From Hahella chejuensis KCTC 2396 (GTDB taxonomy: Bacteria > Pseudomonadota > Gammaproteobacteria > Pseudomonadales > Oleiphilaceae), in assembly GCF_000012985.1 (NCBI RefSeq), contig NC_007645.1:186001-250000 (forward strand): a DNA stretch of 64,000 nucleotides, read 5' to 3'. Below are positions 32,599 to 40,827 of this stretch, in pieces (position 1 is the stretch's first letter; each line of letters starts with the position of its first letter). The notes beneath the pieces are model-generated. The model had not been told where the DNA came from. It worked only from the letters and a program-made list of their open reading frames with translations, and did no database searches. The translations under genes were made by a program, and so were the position numbers.

Positions 32599-32910
32599 AT
32601 GGCGCAAGCACACTTTTTTGTCGGTCAGTTGGTTGAGCATAATTTATTTGGCTATCGCGGCGTGGTGATCGGCGTCGACCCGATGTTCAACCATACAGAC
32701 GCCTGGTATGAGAGCGTCGCGAAGTCGCGTCCGCCCAAAGATCAGCCCTGGTATCATGTGCTGGTGCATGAGAGCGACCATATGACCTATGTGGCGGAGC
32801 GAAATCTGAGAGTCAGTCTGGATACGACTCAGATTGATCACCCTCTTTTGGGCGCTTACTTTGACCGTTACGATGGCGCCCGCTACTTCCCGCGTCACTC
32901 AATGCATTAA
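32599..32910 (+). CDS. hspQ: HspQ, hemimethylated-DNA-binding / heat-shock adaptor protein
   Basis: This 103-residue protein starts at ATG 32599 behind GGAGGGG. The whole length is the HspQ/YccV domain: FFVGQLVEHNLFGYRGVVIGVDPMFNHTD, WYHVLVHESDHMTYVAERNLRV and HPLLGAYFDRYDGARYFP. In E. coli it binds hemimethylated oriC DNA and is a Lon specificity factor for degradation. It overlaps the convergent histidine-kinase-like gene by four bases at the 3' end. Confidence 0.93.
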   Translation: MAQAHFFVGQLVEHNLFGYRGVVIGVDPMFNHTDAWYESVAKSRPPKDQPWYHVLVHESDHMTYVAERNLRVSLDTTQIDHPLLGAYFDRYDGARYFPRHSMH

Positions 32911-34433
32911 TCCGCCGCTTCGGGCGCAGGGATATAGGGCAGTTCCAGATAGAAGGTAGCGCCGGTCGGCAGGGTGGAGTTGCTGGAAATTTCCTTGGCG
33001 ATGGACTCAAAGTAAATCTGCCCGCCTTGTAACTCCACCAATCCTTTGGCCAAAGTCAAACTGAAGCCGGAACCCAGGGAATCGCTGCAGGCCTCGTCAC
33101 TACGGGCCAGTCCCTCGAACAGGTAGGGGCGGATTTTTTTGGGAATGCCGGGGCCGTTGTCGCTGACCGACAAACTGATCAAAGCGCCTTCCCGGCGTAG
33201 ATGAACGCTGATCTCTCCGCCTTTGCCGGAATGCCTGACGGCGTTGCTGAGCAGAATATCAATAATCTGCTGCAGACGCTTTTCATCGCCACGCACCCAG
33301 GCTTCCGCGACGCCGCTCTCAAAGTGCAGGTTTTTACTGGTCTGATAGGCCTTGTTGCGCCAGATCTCTGTCTGCGTCCGCGCCAGTTTGAGCAGATTGA
33401 CCGGGCTTAAAGTCAGCACCAGAGAATGATTCTGAATCTGGTAGATATCGAACAGCACTTCAATCAGCTTTTGCATGCGCTCGCAGTTACGCTCGGCGAC
33501 GTGCAGCATGTGCAAAGTCTTTTCCTGGATTTCCCCCGTCAGCCCGTTTTTGCACAGCATGACCGCCCCCTGAATGGCGGTCATGGGAGACCGAATTTCC
33601 TGGGACACCATGGCGAGCAGGCGCGCGCGCACCGTATTGTCGTGAGCGCTGTCTTCCCGCACTTGCTTTAATTGACGGGTCTTTTCCGCCACATTGAAAG
33701 TAAGGGAGTTCTGCAGGTCATAGAGAAGCCGACTGTTTTCCGAAAACTTCACCAACGCCCGGGCTACGTTGCCGATTTCATCGTTGCGCTGAGTGTGGGG
33801 AATTCGCTGCTCCAGATCGCCGTCCGCCAGCCGGGTGATGGCGGCGGTCAATTCCTCCAGCGGTTGCGTCATCCAGCGGCAGGCGAGGTAAATGGCGGCC
33901 AGACAGATAAATAGCGTAGCGCTGAGGGTGACGGAGCGTTCTGTCAGCTTGACCAGCATGGAGCTTTCCACCTGGCTGATATCGATCACAACATTGAGCG
34001 TGCCAATTTCTTTTTCACCGCCCTGATCCCAGAGCAGCGGACGGGTGATGCGCATCTGCGCGGCGCCGTCCGACAGTTTGCCGGCGGAGGCGATGACTTC
34101 GCCGTCCGGGTAGCGAATTGCGACCTGCATGATTTCCGGCATCGAGAACAGGTTATTGACGGCGTTGTTGATAATGTCGAAGTCAAAGTTCCACACCGCG
34201 GCGGCCAGCACCGATCGCTGCGCATCCGCCAACAGATAAGCTTCCTTCTCCAGGTTGGCGAGTTGCGCCCGGTAGTCGTACCAGGCGGTCACCGCCGCCT
34301 CCAGTGCGAACATGGAGACAATGATGATGGAAGTCAGCGTCATCAGCCTACGACGCAGGTAGGCGCTGTGCGGTTGACGTTTTTGTTTCCGGTCCTTGGG
34401 CAGCTCTTCGGTGATGGACTGATCTGGAAGCAT
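32907..34433 (-). CDS. Membrane histidine-kinase-like protein lacking the phosphoacceptor His
   Basis: This 508-residue protein starts at ATG 34433 (TTG at 34454 is in frame). Two membrane segments lie near residues 30-52 and 175-195, enclosing a periplasmic sensor region of about 120 residues. A HAMP domain follows (CRWMTQPLEELTAAITRLADGDLEQRIPHTQRNDEIGNVARAL), then a HisKA-like helix pair and a C-terminal HATPase domain with N-box LLSNAVRHS, DNGPGIP and GSGFSLTLAKGLVELQGG. The HisKA H-box reads MVSQEIRSPM; codon CAG (near 33590) gives Gln where the phosphorylated His should be. ATP binding looks intact. It is encoded 28 bases after a periplasmic binding protein gene, a LuxPQ- or TorTS-like arrangement. 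Confidence 0.85.
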   Translation of the reverse strand: MLPDQSITEELPKDRKQKRQPHSAYLRRRLMTLTSIIIVSMFALEAAVTAWYDYRAQLANLEKEAYLLADAQRSVLAAAVWNFDFDIINNAVNNLFSMPEIMQVAIRYPDGEVIASAGKLSDGAAQMRITRPLLWDQGGEKEIGTLNVVIDISQVESSMLVKLTERSVTLSATLFICLAAIYLACRWMTQPLEELTAAITRLADGDLEQRIPHTQRNDEIGNVARALVKFSENSRLLYDLQNSLTFNVAEKTRQLKQVREDSAHDNTVRARLLAMVSQEIRSPMTAIQGAVMLCKNGLTGEIQEKTLHMLHVAERNCERMQKLIEVLFDIYQIQNHSLVLTLSPVNLLKLARTQTEIWRNKAYQTSKNLHFESGVAEAWVRGDEKRLQQIIDILLSNAVRHSGKGGEISVHLRREGALISLSVSDNGPGIPKKIRPYLFEGLARSDEACSDSLGSGFSLTLAKGLVELQGGQIYFESIAKEISSNSTLPTGATFYLELPYIPAPEAAD

Positions 34434-34461
34434 TATGTCGTCGCGTCTCGCCAAAATGAGT

Positions 34462-35595
34462 TCAATGCTGCTGAAGCAGCCGCTCTAGTGAAAAATCATA
34501 CTGCTTGAGTTGAGGGTTCAACACTTTTGAAAAGCGAGTGAAATCAATGTCACTCCAATTGACGCCGACAATGAACTGCAAATATTTGTCGACGTTATCC
34601 GGCGTGAGCAAACCCATATTGGAATGGATGGACACGCCTAGGTCATCTGCGAAGTCCCGGCCGAGGTGGTAGTCGTACATCAGCACGAGGCTCCATGCGC
34701 CCTGCATGAAATGGCCTCCGTAAGAACCCGCCAGCTTGCCTTCTTTGATGTATTCCAACGCGGAAGGACTCCAGTCGATACCTGCGATGAGCAGGTTTTC
34801 TCCCGGCTTGTAGCCGAGGCTTTGCGCGCCCCGTAGTGAGCCGACGGCGATGGAGTCGTTGGCGGCCCAGATCACGCGGGTGCGGGGGTAGCGTTTCAAC
34901 AGCCCGACCGCCTGCTTATAAGCCAGCTCTTCATCCCAGCGGGCGGACACCAACTGCTGCAGTTCCACTTCCGGGCGTTCCGACAGTGAACGATGCAATC
35001 CCATTTCCCGTTCAATCGCGGCGTTGTCCGTGGGCGTGCCGCCGATAGCCAGAATTGGCAGCACCTGCCCGCCGCGCAGCAACTCGCGTGAGGAAGCGGA
35101 AGCGAACAACATGTTGGCGAGCGCGTACCCGGCGTTTTCATCGTTGGGCAGCATTTGTCCAATCCATTGTTTGAAGCGCTCCCGAGGGTGTCCGTAACGC
35201 CGCTCCTGCTCCACATTGAGACCGGAGTTAAAGACAAAGGAGCGCACTTTGGCTTCTTCCGCCAGGGCCAGCAATTCCGGAGCGTTGCCTTTGAAGTTTT
35301 TGTACATGATGAAGTCTGGCGGGTCGCTGGCCAGAATGTGCTTGATCTGCTGGCGCATGAGCAGTCGGTCGTGATTGGCGCTGAAAATGTCCAGGCGAAT
35401 ATTCAGGTCTTCCGCGGCGGCGCGGGCGAATCGAATTACTTCAGACCAGAAAGTATCGTCGCTGCTTTGCGGATTGAAGAACACCACATGCATCGCCGGC
35501 GTCATGGATGGAGCTGGAGCGGCGTGGGTCAATGGCGACGCCAGCAGCCAGAACAGCAGCCAAATCGCGCCTCTGCAGGACAACTTAAGTAGCAT
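34462..35595 (-). CDS. Periplasmic ligand-binding protein (family 1 / LuxP-TorT type), likely sensor partner
   Basis: This 377-residue protein starts at ATG 35595; ATG at 35625 is in frame but gives a less typical signal peptide. A signal peptide (about 25 residues, LTHA cleavage) precedes a type I periplasmic binding fold: HVVFFNPQSSDDTFWSEVIRFARAAAEDLNIRLDIFSANHD and VIWAANDSIAVGSLRGAQSLGYKPGENLLIAGIDWSPSALEYI. No permease or ATPase is adjacent; instead the kinase-like gene follows by 28 bases. It therefore probably delivers a ligand signal to the membrane protein rather than feeding a transporter. The ligand is unknown. Confidence 0.85.
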   Translation of the reverse strand: MLLKLSCRGAIWLLFWLLASPLTHAAPAPSMTPAMHVVFFNPQSSDDTFWSEVIRFARAAAEDLNIRLDIFSANHDRLLMRQQIKHILASDPPDFIMYKNFKGNAPELLALAEEAKVRSFVFNSGLNVEQERRYGHPRERFKQWIGQMLPNDENAGYALANMLFASASSRELLRGGQVLPILAIGGTPTDNAAIEREMGLHRSLSERPEVELQQLVSARWDEELAYKQAVGLLKRYPRTRVIWAANDSIAVGSLRGAQSLGYKPGENLLIAGIDWSPSALEYIKEGKLAGSYGGHFMQGAWSLVLMYDYHLGRDFADDLGVSIHSNMGLLTPDNVDKYLQFIVGVNWSDIDFTRFSKVLNPQLKQYDFSLERLLQQH

Positions 35596-35737
35596 CGTTT
35601 CCGGCCGGACCAAGTTAGAATTCATTCACTCAGTGTAGCCGTAAATCCGGGTGTGCGCTTTCAGCGCGGAGAGGGGCGTCTGAAGCTGTGCAGCGACGAT
35701 GGTGCGTCGCTGCAACGGCGATCAAAGGCGGCGCAAT

Positions 35738-36307
35738 TTAGTCCGCGCGGCCCATGAAACGCTTTTCGGCGGTATGAATTTTAACGCGCTCGCCTTGTTC
35801 CAAATATTCAGGAACCTGAATTGTCAGGCCGGTGACGAATTTGGCGGGTTTGGTGCGGGCGCTGGCGGAAGCGGCTTTCATGGCGGGGGTGGTTTCGATC
35901 ACTTCCATTTCCACCGTTTGCGGCAACTCCAATGCGAGAACCTGACCGTCCACCATTAGCACCTGGAGTCCCTGGATTTCTTCTGTCAGAAATAACAACT
36001 GGTCTTCGATGTCGTTCTTTTTCAGCATATATTGGGAGAAGTCTTCGTTGTCCATAAAGACATAATCGTCGCCGTCGATATAGGAGAACGCGACCTGACG
36101 ACGCTCCAGCTGAGTGGTGCTCAGCATGTCGTCGCCTTTGAAACTTTCTTCGTATTTGAGACCGGTGCGCACATTGCTGAAGCGCATTTTGTACAGGGTG
36201 GCGGCGCCTCTGGCGCTGGGGCTGTGCACTTCGATGTCTTTAACAATCAGCAATTGCCCGTTTAAATCAACGACTTCGCCTTTTTTAATCTCACTGGCCC
36301 GCGGCAT
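35738..36307 (-). CDS. yeiP: Elongation factor P-like protein YeiP
   Basis: This 189-residue protein starts at the [13 protein letters not shown] at 36307. It has the three-barrel EF-P architecture. The tip loop ([15 protein letters not shown], about residues 28-42) carries Arg where canonical EF-P has the modified Lys, the feature that separates YeiP/EfpL from EF-P. FKGDDML and the C-terminal [17 protein letters not shown] are also typical. It helps ribosomes through polyproline-type stalls. It is divergent from the carbamoyltransferase gene. Confidence 0.93.
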
Positions 36308-36444
36308 ATGGATGTCTCCGGAAAAAATGGTTGCGCGCATTTTATGGCATCAGTAGTCTTAAGAAAACTATAGCGATAGCGACGACGGCCCTTTCCCGGC
36401 AAGTCATACCTCATACTACGCATAACGGATTGGCTTCCCTTTCA

Positions 36445-38289
36445 ATGACCACGATTTTAGGCATTTCCGCTTATTACCATGATGCGGCGGCGACACTGGT
36501 AAAGGACGGCGTGATTCTGGCCGCGGCCCAGGAAGAGCGCTTTACCCGCAAGAAACATGATGCGGATTTTCCCCGCCACGCCATTGAGTATGTCCTCGAC
36601 GCAGGCGGCGTCGCTCTGGACGAGGTGGACACCGTGGTTTTCTACGATAAACCGTTGCTGAAATTCGAACGGCTGCTGGAGACCTATCTGGCGTTTGCGC
36701 CGCGGGGCTTCCGCTCTTTCGCCACGGCGATGCCGGTGTGGCTCAAGGATAAACTGTTCCTTAAAAGTGAATTAAAGAAGGCGTTGAGGGGGCTGTTGCG
36801 CGACCCCAAAGCCGTGCTACCGCGCCTGCTGTTCGCCGAGCATCATCAGTCCCACGCGGCGTCAGCCTTTTACCCCAGTCCGTTTGAGAACGCCGCCGTT
36901 TTGTGTCTGGATGGGGTGGGCGAATGGGCGACCAGTTCGGTGTGGGTGGGTGAGGGAGCCTCACTGCGGCCCTTGTGGGAAATCGAGTTCCCGCACTCAC
37001 TGGGTCTGCTGTATTCCGCTTTCACCTATTTTTGCGGCTTTAAGGTCAACGCCGGCGAATACAAGCTGATGGGGCTGGCGCCCTACGGTGAGCCGAAATA
37101 CGTTGATCTGATCATGCAGCATCTGATTGACGTTAAGCCCGACGGCACTTTCCGGCTGCATTTGCGTTACTTCGACTTCATGACCGGTCTGCGTATGACC
37201 AATCAGCGTTTCGCCGAACTGTTCGGCCTGCCTCGACGCGAACCGGAGGCGCCGTTGACGCAGGCGTATATGGACCTTGCCCGCTCGGTGCAGGCGGTGA
37301 CTGAGGAAATCGTATTGCGCCTTGGGCGCACCATCGCTGAAGAAACGGGACAACGTCACTTGTGTCTGGCCGGAGGCGTGGCGTTGAATTGCGTCGCCAA
37401 TGGCCGCCTGCTGCGGGAAGGCCCGTTTGACGATATCTGGATTCAGCCGGCGTCCGGCGACGCAGGCGGTTCTCTCGGCGCCGCTTTGTTGGCCTGGCAT
37501 CACTACCAGGGAGAACCCAGGGCGCGCCCGCTGCATGCCGAACAACTGGACGCCATGCAGGGCGCCTACTTAGGTCCGCAATACAGCGATGAAAACATCC
37601 AACGTTATCTGACCGAAATCGGTGCGGCGTTTGCGGTGCTGGAGGATGACGCCCTGTACGCCGATATCGCCGCTGATTTGGCGGGCGGCCAGGTAGTAGG
37701 CTGGTTTCAGGGACGCATGGAGTTCGGGCCCCGCGCTCTGGGCGCACGCTCTATTCTGGGCAATCCGCTGGACTCGGATATGCAGACCAAGATGAACCTT
37801 AAGATCAAGTTCCGCGAATCCTTCCGCCCCTTTGCGCCGGCGGTGGCGGCGGAGCATTGCGGTGATTATTTTGACCTGGATAAGGCCAGTCCCTACATGC
37901 TGCTGGTGGCGGACGTCCAGGAGCAGTGGCGCAAATCCACGGAACAGGGCCTGCAAGGCCTGGAGCGTCTGCGGCAGATTCGTTCGGATCTGCCCGCCAT
38001 CACCCATGTCGACTATTCAGCACGGGTGCAGACGGTGCATCAGGAAACTAATCCCGAGTTTCATCGTCTAATAAAGGAGTTCGCCAAGCATAGCGGCCAT
38101 CCGGTGCTGATCAACACCTCTTTTAACGTGCGGGGCGAGCCGCCGGTGTGTTCGCCGGACGATGCGTTTCGATGTTTTATGGCGACGGAGATGGATGTAC
38201 TGGTATTGGGACGGTGCGTGCTGCGCAAAACCGCTCAGCCGGAGTCCCTGGTAAATAAAGACTGGTCCCGGGAGTTTGAACTTGACTGA
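36445..38289 (+). CDS. NodU/CmcH-family O-carbamoyltransferase (SxtI-like)
   Basis: This 614-residue protein starts at ATG 36445. The N-terminal Kae1-like domain includes ISAYYHDAAATLVKDGVI and the metal-binding HHQSHAASAFYPSPF segment. GGVALNCVANGRLL lies in the middle, and the C-terminal domain shows GRMEFGPRALGARSILGNP and HPVLINTSFNVRGEPPVCSP. The family transfers carbamoyl from carbamoyl phosphate to hydroxyl groups of secondary metabolites, polysaccharides or Nod factors. It is followed by overlapping SxtJ and DUF5989 genes, the sxtI-sxtJ-sxtK gene order, but no other saxitoxin-type genes are nearby. The acceptor is unknown. Confidence 0.9.
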   Translation: MTTILGISAYYHDAAATLVKDGVILAAAQEERFTRKKHDADFPRHAIEYVLDAGGVALDEVDTVVFYDKPLLKFERLLETYLAFAPRGFRSFATAMPVWLKDKLFLKSELKKALRGLLRDPKAVLPRLLFAEHHQSHAASAFYPSPFENAAVLCLDGVGEWATSSVWVGEGASLRPLWEIEFPHSLGLLYSAFTYFCGFKVNAGEYKLMGLAPYGEPKYVDLIMQHLIDVKPDGTFRLHLRYFDFMTGLRMTNQRFAELFGLPRREPEAPLTQAYMDLARSVQAVTEEIVLRLGRTIAEETGQRHLCLAGGVALNCVANGRLLREGPFDDIWIQPASGDAGGSLGAALLAWHHYQGEPRARPLHAEQLDAMQGAYLGPQYSDENIQRYLTEIGAAFAVLEDDALYADIAADLAGGQVVGWFQGRMEFGPRALGARSILGNPLDSDMQTKMNLKIKFRESFRPFAPAVAAEHCGDYFDLDKASPYMLLVADVQEQWRKSTEQGLQGLERLRQIRSDLPAITHVDYSARVQTVHQETNPEFHRLIKEFAKHSGHPVLINTSFNVRGEPPVCSPDDAFRCFMATEMDVLVLGRCVLRKTAQPESLVNKDWSREFELD

Positions 38290-38704
38290 ACCATTGCGTC
38301 AAAACTTCGCCTCCGCGTCGGAAGGAGAATTGAGAAAGTTCGGCCTCATGATGGCCGTCTTTCTGATACTGGTATTTGCATTGTTTTTGCCTTGGATTTT
38401 TTCATTGAGCCTGCCGGTATGGCCTTATCCGGTCGCTGGCGCGTTCGCCGCCCTGGCGCTATTGAAACCGGCGCTATTGCGTCAGCCCTATGTCCTGTGG
38501 ATGCGCTTCGCCTTAAGGCTGGGCAAGATAAACAGCGCTATCATTCTCGGCGCTGTTTTTATCGTCATGGTGGCGCCGCTGGGTTGGGCGCTGCGGCTGA
38601 TGCACAAGCTGCAACTGCAAAAACGCGTTGATCCGCAGGCGACCACTTATCGAACCTTACGTAACGAACCTATGACCCCCGAGTCCATGGAGCGACCATT
38701 CTGA
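38282..38704 (+). CDS. SxtJ-family small membrane protein
   Basis: This 140-residue protein starts at TTG 38282, seven bases after GGGAG, and overlaps the carbamoyltransferase stop by eight bases; TTG 38276 is too close to the ribosome binding site. Hydrophobic segments are near residues 22-45, 46-62 and 84-104. The C-terminus RVDPQATTYRTLRNEPMTPESMERPF matches the family. SxtJ has no proven function; it is repeatedly found between a carbamoyltransferase and a DUF5989 gene. Translation is probably coupled both up- and downstream. Confidence 0.82.
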   Translation: MTEPLRQNFASASEGELRKFGLMMAVFLILVFALFLPWIFSLSLPVWPYPVAGAFAALALLKPALLRQPYVLWMRFALRLGKINSAIILGAVFIVMVAPLGWALRLMHKLQLQKRVDPQATTYRTLRNEPMTPESMERPF

Positions 38705-38856
38705 TGTGGGAATTTGTGAAAGACCTTTGGGCGTTTATGCGACAAAGGAAAAAAGTGTGGCTGTTTCCGCTGGTGCTGACGTTGGTGATGCTGGGCGGCC
38801 TGATTGTGATTACTCAGGGCTCCGCGGTGGCGCCGTTCATCTATACCCTGTTTTGA
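38704..38856 (+). CDS. DUF5989 (SxtK-like) 50-residue membrane protein
   Basis: The ATG at 38704 overlaps the SxtJ stop (TGATG), and translation gives 50 residues: MWEFVKDLWAFMRQRKKVWL, then a hydrophobic helix (residues 19-37) and a short tail ending SAVAPFIYTLF. The WEF..DLW.FM..RKK.WL...V pattern is that of DUF5989, the usual third member of the carbamoyltransferase-SxtJ unit. It is short enough to be missed by length-limited gene callers. It is followed by a strong terminator. Confidence 0.85.
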   Translation: MWEFVKDLWAFMRQRKKVWLFPLVLTLVMLGGLIVITQGSAVAPFIYTLF

Positions 38857-38877
38857 CACGGGTTGACCAACAGTAAG

Positions 38878-38902
38878 ACGGCCTCACCAGAGGCCGTTTT
38901 TT
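38878..38902 (+). terminator. Rho-independent terminator after the carbamoyltransferase operon
   Basis: ACGGCCTC (38878-38885) pairs with GAGGCCGT (38890-38897) around ACCA, followed by a run of T. The T run overlaps the last codon of the convergent pirin gene. Confidence 0.92.
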
Positions 38903-39740
38903 ATGCGGTCAGCTTGCCTTCCTGATAGTCCTTCACGGCGGCAAGGATTTCGTCATGGGTATTCATGACGAAAGGGCCGTAATGCGCCACTGGTTCATGT
39001 AAGGCTTCTCCAGCAAGCAACAGAAAATCCGCTCCGCCCTTGTCCGCGCTCAGTTGCAGGCGGTCGCCTTCGCCCAGGATGCCGAGCTGGCCTGTTTGCA
39101 GTACCGATCCCATGTGCACGCGTCCATTGTAGACATAAATCGCCGCCTGCTGATCCGGCTCCAGAGGCAGATCCAGTTTGCCGTTGGGCAGCAGGGAAAT
39201 ATCGAGCAGACCTGCGGATTGCGCCAGGCGATTTAACGGCGAGGCGCTGAAGTTGTCCTGAATGCGCCAGGAGCCGGCGATGACTCGAATTTCGCCGCAG
39301 CCCAGGATAATGGAGGGCAGCTCTTCCGGCTGCGCGTCACGCCACTCCGGCGCTTTCATTTTCTGGGTGCGGGGCAGGTTGATCCAGATTTGAAAGCCAT
39401 GCATGCGCGCCGCTTCAGGAATCGGCATTTCCGAGTGAATCACGCCTTTGCCGGCGGACATCCACTGCGCGCCGCCGCTTTTGATGGCGCCCTGATTCCC
39501 CATATGGTCGCGATGCTCGAACCCGCCTTCTTTCATATAGGTGAGGGTTTCCAGGCCGCGGTGGGGATGTTCGGGAAAGCCGGCGATAAAGTCGTCCCGT
39601 TCGTCGGAACGGATTTCGTCGATCATTAAGAAAGGTTCCAGATCGGTAGCGGAAAATCCTGCGATCCGGGAAATCCTGACTCCCGCGCCGTCGGTCGCCG
39701 GGCTGGCGTTAATGATGCGCTTGAGTTCTCGTACAGCCAT
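38901..39740 (-). CDS. Pirin-family protein
   Basis: This 279-residue protein starts at ATG 39740, seven bases after GGAGGA. The N-terminal cupin has the pirin metal site: HPHRGLETLTYM and FEHRDHMGNQG carry the His ligands, followed by the HSEMP segment. The second cupin is complete. Some bacterial pirins have quercetinase activity; others regulate enzymes such as pyruvate dehydrogenase or act as redox sensors. It is divergent from a LysR gene, a common pirin-regulator pair, so induction by that regulator is likely. Confidence 0.93.
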   Translation of the reverse strand: MAVRELKRIINASPATDGAGVRISRIAGFSATDLEPFLMIDEIRSDERDDFIAGFPEHPHRGLETLTYMKEGGFEHRDHMGNQGAIKSGGAQWMSAGKGVIHSEMPIPEAARMHGFQIWINLPRTQKMKAPEWRDAQPEELPSIILGCGEIRVIAGSWRIQDNFSASPLNRLAQSAGLLDISLLPNGKLDLPLEPDQQAAIYVYNGRVHMGSVLQTGQLGILGEGDRLQLSADKGGADFLLLAGEALHEPVAHYGPFVMNTHDEILAAVKDYQEGKLTA

Positions 39741-39846
39741 GGTGGTGTCCTCCCACTCCATTGCATGATTTGCGTATCCTGCAAGCAGTCTTATCATTGT
39801 TGCATTATGCATCGTAAAATTCGAAAATAAATTGCAATTATTCGTG

Positions 39847-39867
39847 TCTAAATTTCGATAAATTAGA
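39847..39867. promoter_or_regulatory. LysR-type operator between pirin and its divergent regulator
   Basis: TCTAA (39847-39851) and TTAGA (39863-39867) form an inverted repeat with an 11-base AT-rich spacer, the T-N11-A form bound by LysR regulators. It lies immediately upstream of the LysR start codon, as expected for autoregulation plus control of pirin. Confidence 0.6.
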
Positions 39868-39871
39868 ATTC

Positions 39872-40768
39872 ATGCCTAAATCGACGCTGGAACAATGGCG
39901 TATGCTGCACGCCGTAGTCGCCCATGGCGGTTTCGCCCAGGCGGCGGAGGTGGTGCACAAAAGCCAGTCCACCGTGCATCATGCCGTGCATAAGCTTGAG
40001 GAAATGCTGGGCGTGCAGATTCTGCAGGTGCAAGGCCGCAAGGCGACCCTGACCGAGGCGGGAAAACTGCTGCTGAGGCGTTCGGAAAACCTGCTGCAGC
40101 AGGCGGAGCAGCTGGAGTCCGTGGCCTCCGGCCTGGCCCAGGGCATTGAAGCGCACATCCAGATTGCGGTGGAAATCATCTATCCGCAGGAGGCGCTGTA
40201 CTGCGCATTGGCGGAATTTTCCGAGCAATACCCCAATACCCGCATCGAAATTATCGAAACGGTTTTGTCCGGCGCTGAGGACCTGCTCAAGCAGGGCGTG
40301 TGCGATCTGGTCATAACCCCATTCGTACCGCAGGGATTTATCGGCGATTTGATTACCAACATTCCGTTTACTCCGGTGGCTAATCCGGAACATCCTCTGC
40401 ACCAGCTCAATCGCACTCTGAATAAAGAAGATCTGGCCCGGCACCGGCAAATCGTCATCCGCGACTCCGGCGCCGTGCGCCGTAATTCCGGTTGGCTGGG
40501 CGCGGAGCAACGCTGGACGGTGACGCATATGAGCACCTCGGTGAATATGGTGAAGCGCGGGCTGGGTTTCACTTGGCTACCGGTTTCCTGGGTGGACGCC
40601 GATATTCAAAGCGGCGCCTTGAAGGCGCTGCCGCTGCAGGAAGGCGGCGATAGAGAAGTCCCGCTGTATCTGGTCTACGGCGATATGGACAGACAAGGGC
40701 CCGCCACGCTTTATCTGGGAAACCAGCTATTGCGACGGGGGCGTGAATGGACCAGATTTCCTGAATAG
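39872..40768 (+). CDS. LysR-family transcriptional regulator of the pirin gene (probable)
   Basis: This 298-residue protein starts at ATG 39872. The N-terminal winged helix is clear (LEQWRMLHAVVAHGGFAQAAEVVHKSQSTVHHAVHKLEEMLGVQILQVQGRKATLTEAGKLLL). The effector domain from about residue 90 has the usual two-lobe strands (IQIAVEIIYPQEALYCALAEFSEQYPNTRIEII, CDLVITPFVPQGF, GLGFTWLPVSWV). Divergent orientation from pirin with a LysR-type inverted repeat between them supports direct control. The effector is unknown. Confidence 0.9.
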   Translation: MPKSTLEQWRMLHAVVAHGGFAQAAEVVHKSQSTVHHAVHKLEEMLGVQILQVQGRKATLTEAGKLLLRRSENLLQQAEQLESVASGLAQGIEAHIQIAVEIIYPQEALYCALAEFSEQYPNTRIEIIETVLSGAEDLLKQGVCDLVITPFVPQGFIGDLITNIPFTPVANPEHPLHQLNRTLNKEDLARHRQIVIRDSGAVRRNSGWLGAEQRWTVTHMSTSVNMVKRGLGFTWLPVSWVDADIQSGALKALPLQEGGDREVPLYLVYGDMDRQGPATLYLGNQLLRRGREWTRFPE

Positions 40769-40827
40769 CCCTCTTGGCGCAGCGCTTTGAGGAACTCCAG
40801 AAAAATCAACAACAATTTGGCGACATT

